The notes under the pieces: model-generated
The model's database searches: none
What the model was told of the DNA's origin: nothing
Seen by the model: only the letters and a program-made list of their open reading frames with translations
Assembly: GCA_031270525.1 (NCBI GenBank)
Contig: JAISXN010000067.1
Location: 1-7,811, forward strand
Length of the DNA stretch: 7,811 bases
Source: Candidatus Symbiothrix sp.
GTDB lineage: Bacteria; Bacteroidota; Bacteroidia; Bacteroidales; Azobacteroidaceae
Direction: 5' to 3'
Position numbers and translations under genes: made by a program
In this document: positions 1 to 6,399 of the stretch, one piece after another
Position numbering within the stretch: the stretch's first letter is position 1
Layout: every line of letters starts with the position of its first letter

Positions 1-1560
1 TTCCCGTCCGGATTGACGGTTTTACAGGCTTGCCTTCATTCGAACGGCGAGGAACAGGAACTTCGCGCCAAACAAATCTTGTCGCAACTGAAAATCAATG
101 ACTTCAACCAAAGAATCGACGAACTCTCCGGCGGACAACTGAAACGAGTGGCTCTGGCAAATGTCTTGACTTCCGAACCGGAATTGCTGATTCTCGATGA
201 GCCGACTAATCATCTTGATTTAGAAATGGTTGAATGGTTGGAAGATTATTTGATTCGTTCGAGAATGACACTCTTAATGGTTACCCATGACCGTTATTTT
301 TTAGACCGCGTGTGTTCGGGAATTATCGAAATTGATAATAAACAAGTCTATTCTTATAAAGGTAATTACAATTACTATCTCGAAAAACGTCAGGAACGCT
401 TGGATACCCAAAACATGGAATTAGAACGCGCTAATAATTTGTTTCGCAGGGAATTGGATTGGATGCGACGGCAACCGCAAGCGCGGGCGACGAAAGCAAA
501 AGCCCGGATTGATGCATTCTATGATTTAGAGAAAAAAATCAGGCAAGACAGGGAGGATGGCGACGTAAGATTAACTGCCAAAGCTTCTTATATCGGAAAT
601 AAAATCTTTGAAGCGAAACAAGTTTCCAAAAATTTCGGAAATATTATCATTACCGACCATTTCAATTATGTTTTTGCGCGCTACGAAAAACTGGGAATTG
701 TGGGCGCCAACGGAACCGGCAAATCGACTTTTGTCAAGATGTTGTTGGGTGAAATTCCGCCGGACAAGGGCTTCTTCGATGTGGGTGAAACGGTTCGTTT
801 CGGCTATTATTCGCAGGAAGGATTACAATTCGATGAGTCTATGAAAGTCATCGACGCAGTGCGGAATATTGCGGAAGTGATTGATTTGGGTGGAGGTAAG
901 AAATTAACGGCTTCACAGTTTCTTCAGCATTTTCTCTTTTCTCCCGAAAAACAGCACAATTTTGTTCATAAACTCAGCGGCGGTGAAAAACGACGTTTGT
1001 ATCTCTGCACGACGCTTATTAAAAATCCGAATTTTCTGGTTTTAGACGAACCGACCAACGATTTGGATATTATCACTTTAAATATTCTGGAAGAATATCT
1101 GGCCGCTTTCAAAGGTTGTCTGATTGTCGTTTCCCACGACCGCTATTTTATGGATAAAGTCGTCGACCATATTCTGGTTTTCAAAGGGCAAGGGGAAATA
1201 CGTGATTTTCCGGGGAATTACAGCCAATACAGGGAAGCGAAAGATGAACAAGTACACAGTGAACAATACAAGGTGCACGGTAAACTGCAAAAGACAAGGG
1301 ATTCTTCTACTCCGCCCTCAATATCTATAAAACTGACATTCAAGGAAAAACGAGAATTGGAATCTTTGGAAAAAGAAATTCCCGAACTCGAAGCAGAACA
1401 ATCCCTCTTAGAAACCGAATTGTCGGGCGGAACTTTATCCGCTGATGAACTGTTGGCTAAATCACAACGAATCAGTAAAATTATCGAAGAGTTGGATATT
1501 AAAACGATTCGTTGGATAGAACTATCCGAAAAAAACGACCAGGGATTAATTAAAACTTAA
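1..1560 (+). CDS. uup: Uup-type ABC-F ATPase, 5' end cut off by the window edge
   Basis: ABC-F proteins are soluble tandem ATPases with no membrane domain that act on ribosomes; the Uup branch adds a C-terminal coiled coil that can bind nucleic acid. The frame is open from base 1, so the start and the first Walker A motif lie outside the window; a TTG at 13-15 is an internal leucine. Visible in order: signature LSGGQ (124-138), Walker B LLILDEP with NHLD, H-loop VTHDR (His at 286-288), then a charged interdomain linker rich in Arg and Lys (about 385-600) with the RRQPQARATKAKARI stretch typical of Uup. The second ATPase half has Walker A GANGTGKST (703-729), signature LSGGE (973-987), Walker B FLVLDEP and H-loop VSHDR (His at 1135-1137). 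A Glu/Leu/Lys-rich coiled coil follows (about 1333-1545). The linker before the coiled coil contains a heptanucleotide repeat tract. The 3' end overlaps the convergent outer-membrane gene by 11 bp. ABC-F membership is very secure; the Uup subgroup is likely from the C-terminal domain. Confidence 0.93.
   Translation, partial: FPSGLTVLQACLHSNGEEQELRAKQILSQLKINDFNQRIDELSGGQLKRVALANVLTSEPELLILDEPTNHLDLEMVEWLEDYLIRSRMTLLMVTHDRYFLDRVCSGIIEIDNKQVYSYKGNYNYYLEKRQERLDTQNMELERANNLFRRELDWMRRQPQARATKAKARIDAFYDLEKKIRQDREDGDVRLTAKASYIGNKIFEAKQVSKNFGNIIITDHFNYVFARYEKLGIVGANGTGKSTFVKMLLGEIPPDKGFFDVGETVRFGYYSQEGLQFDESMKVIDAVRNIAEVIDLGGGKKLTASQFLQHFLFSPEKQHNFVHKLSGGEKRRLYLCTTLIKNPNFLVLDEPTNDLDIITLNILEEYLAAFKGCLIVVSHDRYFMDKVVDHILVFKGQGEIRDFPGNYSQYREAKDEQVHSEQYKVHGKLQKTRDSSTPPSISIKLTFKEKRELESLEKEIPELEAEQSLLETELSGGTLSADELLAKSQRISKIIEELDIKTIRWIELSEKNDQGLIKT
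1252..1293 (+). repeat. Degenerate 7-bp tandem repeat inside uup, about six units
   Basis: Successive heptamers are GTACACA (1252), GTGAACA (1259), ATACAAG (1266), GTGCACG (1273), GTAAACT (1280) and a weak GCAAAAG (1287). The consensus is roughly GTGnACA. The two 21-bp halves (1252-1272 and 1273-1293) match at 14 of 21 positions. Because 21 bp is seven codons, they are translated as the related heptapeptides VHSEQYK and VHGKLQK. The tract sits in the variable linker between the second ATPase domain and the coiled coil of Uup, where extra sequence is likely to be tolerated. Its units resemble those of the intergenic tract at 6400-6420. The periodicity is visible but imperfect. Confidence 0.6.
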
Positions 1561-2884
1561 AATCAACCCCGATACCGAACGTTTTATTCGTTCTTCCGAA
1601 AACGGTAGAGCCTTTTACTGTGGAAATAACCGGAGTTTCGGTCGTCCAATCTTCATAATTCGTGAAGAAATAAGCCGCATTAATCCGGATATTTTCGGTG
1701 ACATTCCATGCACCTCCAAAACCAAACGACGTCGAATTTAAGAAATAATTTAAATCGCTCTGGAAATCATCCTTCACAGCGCTACGGGTAAATTGCACGC
1801 CGCAACTGGCTAAAAATTTAGGATTAAAACGATATTCTACGCCGGCCAGATATTCGTTCGTACCGCCATTAATCAGTTTTTGTCTGTCTTTCAACATTTT
1901 AGCGTCAGAGTCGAAAAAGTGATGATAGCCGGCCGACACGGTCAATGCCGGAAGAATATCATACTGTGCGCCGATGCTTAATAATGCCGGAATATCGTAA
2001 GGCGTTTTGAAACCGTCGTCGAACTGCGCTTGTCCGGTTGTATTCTCTTTCGTTTCATTGTCCAGTTCAATCGCCGATTGAAATTCGTAAACGAGGCCTA
2101 CATTCAGGTTGTTCCATTTGTAATCCAGGCCGATAACCGGCGCAATTCCCAAACCGGTTTGTTTCAAATCCAGATTCATGTCGCCCACCGAAGGAACTAT
2201 ATTTTGAACAGGGATATATATTCCTCCGTTCGTACTGCGCAACTGAATATTTTTAAGGTAGCCATCATAACTGTTGCTCACATAATTCAAGCGCAATCCC
2301 AGATAAGCGGAGAAATTATCAAGAATCGAATAAGTAGCGCCTAACTGTCCGCCGAATGTTATTGACGAACCTTTCAACCGGCTTTCCAAGGAATATCCGT
2401 TAAAAGCGTTAGCGCCCAATTGCTGATTGACCTGCAATGGAATCATGGATATCTGCGATTCGAACGAAGGCAAACCGGTTGCAAATTCAAGCGTTCCTCC
2501 TCCACCGACAACACTGAAATTTCCCGAAAATACCCAATCGCCTGTTTTATATGCCGCTTGTAAACTCGGAATTACCCAAGCCGTAGCTTTACCTTCAAAA
2601 TTTTTTGTAGCATTTCCTCCAAAACCTTCGAAAGGAGCAAATGTAGTCGTTAAAGAACGCGTCTGAAATGCACTTTGATTATTAATCGAAAAACTGAGCC
2701 CGTCATGGCTAAGGAAAGCCAAACCGGCCGGATTCGTATAAACCGCGTCTATTTCGGTAGAAGCGCCTCTTGCAGGATTTCGCAGAAAAGAAACATTCTG
2801 ATTCGTATTCGTTAACAAACCACCTGCCCAAACCGTACCACACACAAAAAAAGCAATCGCCAATAAAAATAAATTTTTCTTCAT
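1550..2884 (-). CDS. OmpP1/FadL-family outer-membrane beta-barrel protein
   Basis: The product (444 aa) is probably an outer-membrane channel for hydrophobic compounds, of the FadL/OmpP1/TodX family; the substrate cannot be read from sequence. It begins with a signal peptide: basic MKKN, a hydrophobic stretch, then a likely cleavage after VWA at residue 20. The mature N-terminus, with NTNQNVSFLRNPARGAST and NPAGLAF, matches the FadL hatch region. The rest alternates short amphipathic strands with Gly/Asn-rich turns and ends in GVDFKF, a C-terminal aromatic residue as expected for BAM-assembled barrels. The length is normal for the family. I chose the ATG at 2882-2884 because it opens directly onto the signal peptide. 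A longer frame from a TTG at 2912-2914 would begin inside the -7 promoter element. The gene lies 54 bp downstream of sufS but has its own promoter. Its last 11 bp overlap the convergent uup gene. Confidence 0.9.
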   Translation of the reverse strand: MKKNLFLLAIAFFVCGTVWAGGLLTNTNQNVSFLRNPARGASTEIDAVYTNPAGLAFLSHDGLSFSINNQSAFQTRSLTTTFAPFEGFGGNATKNFEGKATAWVIPSLQAAYKTGDWVFSGNFSVVGGGGTLEFATGLPSFESQISMIPLQVNQQLGANAFNGYSLESRLKGSSITFGGQLGATYSILDNFSAYLGLRLNYVSNSYDGYLKNIQLRSTNGGIYIPVQNIVPSVGDMNLDLKQTGLGIAPVIGLDYKWNNLNVGLVYEFQSAIELDNETKENTTGQAQFDDGFKTPYDIPALLSIGAQYDILPALTVSAGYHHFFDSDAKMLKDRQKLINGGTNEYLAGVEYRFNPKFLASCGVQFTRSAVKDDFQSDLNYFLNSTSFGFGGAWNVTENIRINAAYFFTNYEDWTTETPVISTVKGSTVFGRTNKTFGIGVDFKF

Positions 2885-2911
2885 TACAATATATTTAATA
2901 GTTAGAGGCTG

Positions 2912-2943
2912 CAAATATAGTCAAATTTTTTAATAAAGCTAAA
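2912..2943 (-). promoter_or_regulatory. Bacteroidota-type promoter of the OmpP1/FadL gene
   Basis: Reading the minus strand, TATATTTG at 2919-2912 is a perfect match to the -7 consensus TAnnTTTG. TTTA at 2943-2940, separated by 20 bp, is a three-of-four match to the -33 element TTTG. Transcription would start near 2905, giving a leader of roughly 20 nt with no Shine-Dalgarno motif before the ATG at 2884. The -33 element overlaps the sufS stop codon, so this gene can be transcribed independently of the suf operon. Confidence 0.7.
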
Positions 2944-4156
2944 ACATCTTAACCACCTTTCCAATACCCTCAACCAAAATATCAATTTCCTCTTCCGTAT
3001 TGTAAAAAGCAAAAGAAGCGCGTAAAGTTCCTTCAATTCCCAATGCATCCATGAGCGGCTGGGCGCAGTGATGACCTGTACGGAGAGCAATTCCCAATTG
3101 GTCGAGCAACATACCCATATCGTAGGGATGGATACCGCCCACAAGAAAAGATATGACCGAACTTTTGTGCGGTGAAGTTCCGATGATTTGTATCCCTTCG
3201 ATTTGCAGCAACCGGTCGGTCGCATATTGCAACAGCCGGTCTTCGTACCGGTGTATTTTGTCTAATCCCAGATTTTCGATATACCGGATGGCTTTTCCCA
3301 AAGCGGCTGAACCTACGTAGTCGGGCGTTCCGGCTTCAAATTTGTACGGCAATTCGTTAAAAGTCGTCTTTTCAAAGGAAACATGCGCAATCATTTCACC
3401 GCCGGCGCGATAGGGCGGCATTTTTTCCAACAGGCGCTCTTTTCCGTACAATACGCCTACGCCCGTAGGTCCGTACATTTTGTGAGCTGAAAATGCCAGA
3501 AAATCGCAGTCCAAAGCTTGAACGTCAACAGGGAGGTGCTGTATGGATTGGGCTGCATCAACCAACACCGGAATATTGTAGTCATGTGCTAATTGAATGA
3601 TTCCGGCAACGGGATTGATAGTCCCCAAAACGTTGGAAACATGCGCTATGGCGATAAGGCGAGTTTTGGAAGAAATCAGTTCTTCTACGTCTTCAAGACA
3701 TATTTCGCCGTTTTCCCGGAGCGGCGCGACTTTGATTTCGATTCCTGAAATATCGCGTTGGATTTGCCAGGGAACAATATTTGAATGATGCTCCATCGTT
3801 GTAATAATAATTTCATCGCCCGGCTTGCATTGCGAACGGCAAAAACTGTGAGCGACTAAGTTGATGGAATCCGTAGTTCCGCTTGTAAAAATAATTTCGC
3901 CGGGCGAGGCGGCATTGATATAACGTTGAACCGTTTTCCGCGCTTCTTCGTGCGATTCGGTTGCCAACTGACTCAAATGATGTATGCCCCGGTGAACATT
4001 AGCGTTGATTGTAGAATAAATGTCTTCTATTTTTCGAATGACGCTCAATGGCTTTTGCGTAGTAGCGGCATTATCCAAATAAATCAACGGCTTTCCAAAA
4101 ACTTTTTGCGTCAATATCGGAAAATCCCTCCGTATCTGCCCAATATTCAATTCCAT
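2939..4156 (-). CDS. sufS: SufS cysteine desulfurase (class V aminotransferase fold)
   Basis: This PLP-dependent enzyme converts L-cysteine to L-alanine and holds the sulfur as a persulfide for Fe-S cluster assembly in the cytoplasm. The 405 residues match the usual SufS/CsdA length. Visible motifs: LDNAATTQKP near the N-terminus; the cofactor-stacking histidine in TTMEHHSN (H123/H124); D200 in VDAAQS, which contacts the pyridine nitrogen; the Schiff-base lysine K226 in SAHKMYGPTG; the active-site cysteine C364 in RTGHHCAQP; and R379 in LRASF for the substrate carboxylate. The short loop before C364 marks the group II (SufS) type, which normally needs a sulfur acceptor such as SufE or SufU; neither is in the window. 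It is the last gene of the operon, 45 bp after sufD, and that gap is entirely heptamer repeat plus TGAT. The ATG at 4154-4156 is preceded at good spacing by AGGA. Confidence 0.97.
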   Translation of the reverse strand: MELNIGQIRRDFPILTQKVFGKPLIYLDNAATTQKPLSVIRKIEDIYSTINANVHRGIHHLSQLATESHEEARKTVQRYINAASPGEIIFTSGTTDSINLVAHSFCRSQCKPGDEIIITTMEHHSNIVPWQIQRDISGIEIKVAPLRENGEICLEDVEELISSKTRLIAIAHVSNVLGTINPVAGIIQLAHDYNIPVLVDAAQSIQHLPVDVQALDCDFLAFSAHKMYGPTGVGVLYGKERLLEKMPPYRAGGEMIAHVSFEKTTFNELPYKFEAGTPDYVGSAALGKAIRYIENLGLDKIHRYEDRLLQYATDRLLQIEGIQIIGTSPHKSSVISFLVGGIHPYDMGMLLDQLGIALRTGHHCAQPLMDALGIEGTLRASFAFYNTEEEIDILVEGIGKVVKMF

Positions 4157-4160
4157 ATCA

Positions 4161-4216
4161 TAATCCTTAATCCTTAATTCTCAATTCTCAACTCTCAATT
4201 CTCAATTCTCAACTCT
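4161..4216 (-). repeat. Eight-unit 7-bp tandem repeat across the sufD/sufS junction
   Basis: There are eight units in perfect 7-bp register with no indels. In minus-strand order they are AGAGTTG (4216-4210), AGAATTG (4209-4203), AGAATTG (4202-4196), AGAGTTG (4195-4189), AGAATTG (4188-4182), AGAATTA (4181-4175), AGGATTA (4174-4168) and AGGATTA (4167-4161). A higher-order 21-bp unit is visible: units 1-3 and 4-6 differ at one base. The first two units encode the last four residues of SufD (Arg-Val-Glu-Asn) and its TGA stop. The last unit supplies the likely ribosome binding site of sufS. The tract fills almost the whole intergenic space. Confidence 0.95.
4164..4167 (-). promoter_or_regulatory. 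Repeat-derived ribosome binding site of sufS
   Basis: AGGA (part of AAGGA) lies 7 nt upstream of the sufS ATG at 4156-4154, a near-ideal Shine-Dalgarno spacing. It falls in the final unit of the heptamer tract. The two units nearest sufS carry AGGATTA instead of AGAATTA, and it is this A-to-G change that creates the Shine-Dalgarno core. Function is inferred from sequence and spacing. Confidence 0.6.
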
Positions 4217-5539
4217 TCCACACCCCCTACAAGTCACCAACTCACCCCGGAATCGTTTCTCTATCAACAACTTCAACCGGTCCCGCAGCCCTTCCATGCG
4301 AATTCCTTGAATCACATCGTTAGTAAAAGCAAATTTAAGCAGTAAAACAGCTTCTTCTTTCGGGATTCCCCGCGAACAAATGTAAAACAGTGTGTTTTCG
4401 TCCAATTGTCCGGTAGTCATTCCGTGAGAACATTTCACATCGTCGGCATAAATTTCCAGTTGGGGTTTGGAAAACATACGGCAATCGCGGCTTCCCAACA
4501 AATTACGGTTGCTTTGGTAAGCCTCTGTTTTCTGTGCATCTTTCGCGACAATAATTCTTCCGCTGAAAACGCCGGCGGCTTCATCGTCCAAAATATATTT
4601 AAACAGTTCATTGCAGCGGCAGTTGGGAACCAAATGATTGATTAACGTGTAATTATCTATTTTTTGCCGGCTATCGGCGATAGCCATTCCGTAGAGATAT
4701 GATTCGGCATGTTCACCCGCCAAGTCAATCGTATAATTATTGCGGGTCGTACCGTTGCTTAAGGTAATGCTGTTGATTCTCACTTGGGACGAAGCGGCTT
4801 GCCGGACAAAATTACCCGTTAACCGCACGGTATTCGGACTGCTTTCTTCCAATTCGCAAAAGTCAAATCCGGCATTTTCTCCGGCAAAAATCTCGACGAC
4901 CTGGGTATTTGCCGTCATTGGATTTTCGTCGTAAGCATGGTCGCATACCAATAATTTTGCTTGTGAGCCGGATTCGAGGATAAAAAGCATTCGCCTGTTA
5001 ATCAACGAATTGATATTCCCTGCCGAAATATTCGTCAATTGAATGGTCTTTTCGATGACTACATTTTCAGGAACGTACAAAACATATCCGTCCTGTACAA
5101 ATGCCGTGTTAAAAGCGGATAATCCATCATCCTTCGCACTTGCAATCCGGTTATAATATTTCGAGAACAAGACAGGGTATTGCTCTGCAAAAGCGTTCAG
5201 GCTACCCGAAAAAACCGTTGCCGGCAAATCTTTTTGCGTTTCGTCGTCGACGAAATGTCCGTTGACGGCAAAATGCTTGTGCGAATTTAAATTCGGGACG
5301 TCGCAATGAAAAACCCTGTGCGGATTGATGTTAATACTTGAGCGATTCAGGTAAAAACCAAAATCTTCCTTCAACAAACCGGCAATATCAATATGTTGGT
5401 AATTTTCCGATTTATATGCCGGAAACCCCACTCGCCGAAAAGTTTCAAAGGCTTTTTCACGACAGGAATTTAGCAAGGGCGAACAGCCTTCGTCAATCTC
5501 TTTCCGGCAGGAATTAAAAAAATCAATATATTGTTTCAT
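4202..5539 (-). CDS. sufD: SufD, Fe-S cluster assembly scaffold subunit
   Basis: SufD pairs with SufB and two SufC subunits in the SufBC2D scaffold on which Fe-S clusters are built; it has no enzymatic domain. The product (445 aa) has the helical N-terminal region, a central right-handed beta-helix core and the hallmark C-terminal block: SGRIIVAKDAQKTEAYQSN, then SKPQLEIYADDVKCSHG and TTGQLDE. H372 in the CSHG motif corresponds to the conserved cluster-assembly histidine of SufD. A helical tail ends in KRFRGEL. I chose the ATG at 5537-5539 because QYIDFF follows directly, as in related SufD proteins, leaving a 7-nt gap after sufC. A GTG at 5555-5557 in frame would add six residues and overlap the sufC end. 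Upstream AAAGGAT is purine-rich but very close to the ATG. The C-terminus (CRGCGRVEN) is odd: its last four residues and stop are encoded by repeat DNA. Confidence 0.95.
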   Translation of the reverse strand: MKQYIDFFNSCRKEIDEGCSPLLNSCREKAFETFRRVGFPAYKSENYQHIDIAGLLKEDFGFYLNRSSININPHRVFHCDVPNLNSHKHFAVNGHFVDDETQKDLPATVFSGSLNAFAEQYPVLFSKYYNRIASAKDDGLSAFNTAFVQDGYVLYVPENVVIEKTIQLTNISAGNINSLINRRMLFILESGSQAKLLVCDHAYDENPMTANTQVVEIFAGENAGFDFCELEESSPNTVRLTGNFVRQAASSQVRINSITLSNGTTRNNYTIDLAGEHAESYLYGMAIADSRQKIDNYTLINHLVPNCRCNELFKYILDDEAAGVFSGRIIVAKDAQKTEAYQSNRNLLGSRDCRMFSKPQLEIYADDVKCSHGMTTGQLDENTLFYICSRGIPKEEAVLLLKFAFTNDVIQGIRMEGLRDRLKLLIEKRFRGELVTCRGCGRVEN

Positions 5540-5542
5540 ATC

Positions 5543-5563
5543 CTTTTCACCCTTCACTCTTCA
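5543..5563 (-). repeat. Three-unit 7-bp tandem repeat at the sufC/sufD junction
   Basis: On the minus strand the units are TGAAGAG (5563-5557), TGAAGGG (5556-5550) and TGAAAAG (5549-5543), consensus TGAARRG. The tract encodes the final Lys-Ser-Glu-Gly region of SufC, and the TGA of the third unit is the sufC stop codon. It continues into the purine-rich leader just before the sufD ATG. With only three units this could be chance purine-rich sequence, but it mirrors the placement of the longer tract at the next junction. Confidence 0.55.
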
Positions 5564-6293
5564 ACCAATCGTATCCTTTTTCTTCCAGTTCCATAGCCAA
5601 TTCCGGGCCGGCAGTGCGAATAATCCGGCCATTGTACAAAACATGCACAATGTTGGGTTTGATATAATCCAGCAAACGTTGGTAATGCGTAATCACTATC
5701 GTTGCATTTTCGGGACGTTTCAAGCAATTAACTCCTTGAGCTACAATCCGTAAAGCGTCGATATCCAAACCGCTGTCGGTTTCATCGAGAATAGCTAATT
5801 TCGGTTCGAGCATCGCCATTTGGAAAATTTCGTTGCGCTTTTTCTCTCCGCCTGAAAAACCTTCATTGACGGAACGGTTTATCAAATTTTTATCCAATTC
5901 GACAATCGCTTGTTTCTCGCGCATCAATTTCAGGAAATCGCCGGCCGATAATGGTTCTTCGCCCTTGTACTTCCGGTGTTCGTTGACGGCAGTCCGCATA
6001 AAATTCACCATACTGACGCCGGGAATTTCTACCGGATATTGGAAACTCAGGAAAATACCCGCACACGAACGTTCTTCGGCCGGCATTTCCAGCAAATTTT
6101 TGCCTTCGAAAATGATTTCGCCCTCGGTAACTTCAAAGGCCGGATTCCCAACCAATACTGCCGATAAAGTGCTTTTTCCAGAGCCGTTAGGTCCCATAAT
6201 TGCGTGTACTTCGCCTGCTTTTACCTGTAAATCCAATCCTTTTATTATTTCTTTTCCATTGACGGAAGCATGTAAGTTCTTTATTATTAACAT
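5547..6293 (-). CDS. sufC: SufC, Fe-S cluster assembly ATPase
   Basis: SufC is the ABC-type ATPase of the SufBC2D scaffold; ATP-driven dimerisation changes the shape of SufB-SufD to allow cluster building. It is cytoplasmic despite its transporter-like fold. At 248 aa it has normal length. Motifs: N-terminal LIIKNLHASVNGKEI, Walker A GPNGSGKST (34-42), Q-loop Q85 in FLSFQYPVEIPG, signature FSGGEKKR (146-153), Walker B LAILDE (E171) with the SufC-type TDSGLD, and H-loop H203 in VITHYQR. The ATG at 6291-6293 is chosen because it starts at the conserved N-terminus. A longer frame from a TTG at 6318-6320 would begin inside the -7 promoter element. It is the first gene of the operon here; sufB, which usually precedes it, is missing. 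The last residues fall in a heptamer repeat, and sufD starts 7 nt after the stop. Confidence 0.97.
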   Translation of the reverse strand: MLIIKNLHASVNGKEIIKGLDLQVKAGEVHAIMGPNGSGKSTLSAVLVGNPAFEVTEGEIIFEGKNLLEMPAEERSCAGIFLSFQYPVEIPGVSMVNFMRTAVNEHRKYKGEEPLSAGDFLKLMREKQAIVELDKNLINRSVNEGFSGGEKKRNEIFQMAMLEPKLAILDETDSGLDIDALRIVAQGVNCLKRPENATIVITHYQRLLDYIKPNIVHVLYNGRIIRTAGPELAMELEEKGYDWLKSEG

Positions 6294-6317
6294 AAATTTT
6301 TCAATAATTTTGAATGG

Positions 6318-6349
6318 CAAAATTACATGAAAATCTTACGATTTCCAAG
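6318..6349 (-). promoter_or_regulatory. Bacteroidota-type promoter of the sufCDS operon
   Basis: On the minus strand, TAATTTTG at 6325-6318 is a perfect match to the -7 consensus TAnnTTTG. CTTG at 6349-6346 is a three-of-four match to the -33 TTTG, with a 20-bp spacer. The predicted start of transcription is near 6312, giving a leader of about 18 nt with no Shine-Dalgarno sequence before the sufC ATG. This places the operon start directly at sufC, independent of the upstream ThuA/DUF1080 gene. No obvious operator for an Fe-S responsive repressor was recognised. Confidence 0.7.
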
Positions 6350-6399
6350 TGCATGAAATGAAAAAAGTTTTTTTACAGAGGAAGCGACTGTTTTTCGTC

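Noticed and set aside
1..130. Apparent absence of the first Walker A motif in Uup, which might suggest a broken gene
   Set aside because: The frame is open to base 1 and begins shortly before the first signature motif, so the missing part simply lies outside the window.
1571..1606. Inverted repeat CGTTTT/AAAACG near the 3' end of the outer-membrane gene, considered as a shared terminator
   Set aside because: It lies within coding sequence, the stem is short and AT-rich, and no clear T tract follows.
2902..3225. 107-residue open frame on the minus strand overlapping sufS
   Set aside because: It lies in another frame of the well-supported sufS gene; the translation has no recognisable motif and is rich in Cys, Trp and Arg as expected of shadow frames.
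4161..4216. Possible CRISPR-like or phase-variation locus at the sufD/sufS repeat
   Set aside because: The units are 7 bp with no spacers, so it is not CRISPR. Classic phase variation by frameshift is unlikely, since slippage would mainly change the gap and the few terminal residues of SufD.
6294..6320. Longer SufC start at a TTG giving nine extra residues
   Set aside because: The TTG forms the end of the -7 promoter element and would be upstream of the predicted transcription start; the ATG at 6293 matches the family N-terminus.
5833..6330. 165-residue open frame on the + strand antisense to sufC
   Set aside because: It is the antisense of a conserved SufC coding region, with no ribosome binding site or protein family features.
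6375..6395. Small hairpin (ACAG paired with CTGT) followed by a short T run on the + strand, resembling a terminator
   Set aside because: The stem is only 4 bp with a 9-nt loop, and no + strand gene ends nearby. In the minus direction the flanking run is A before T and does not form a proper terminator.
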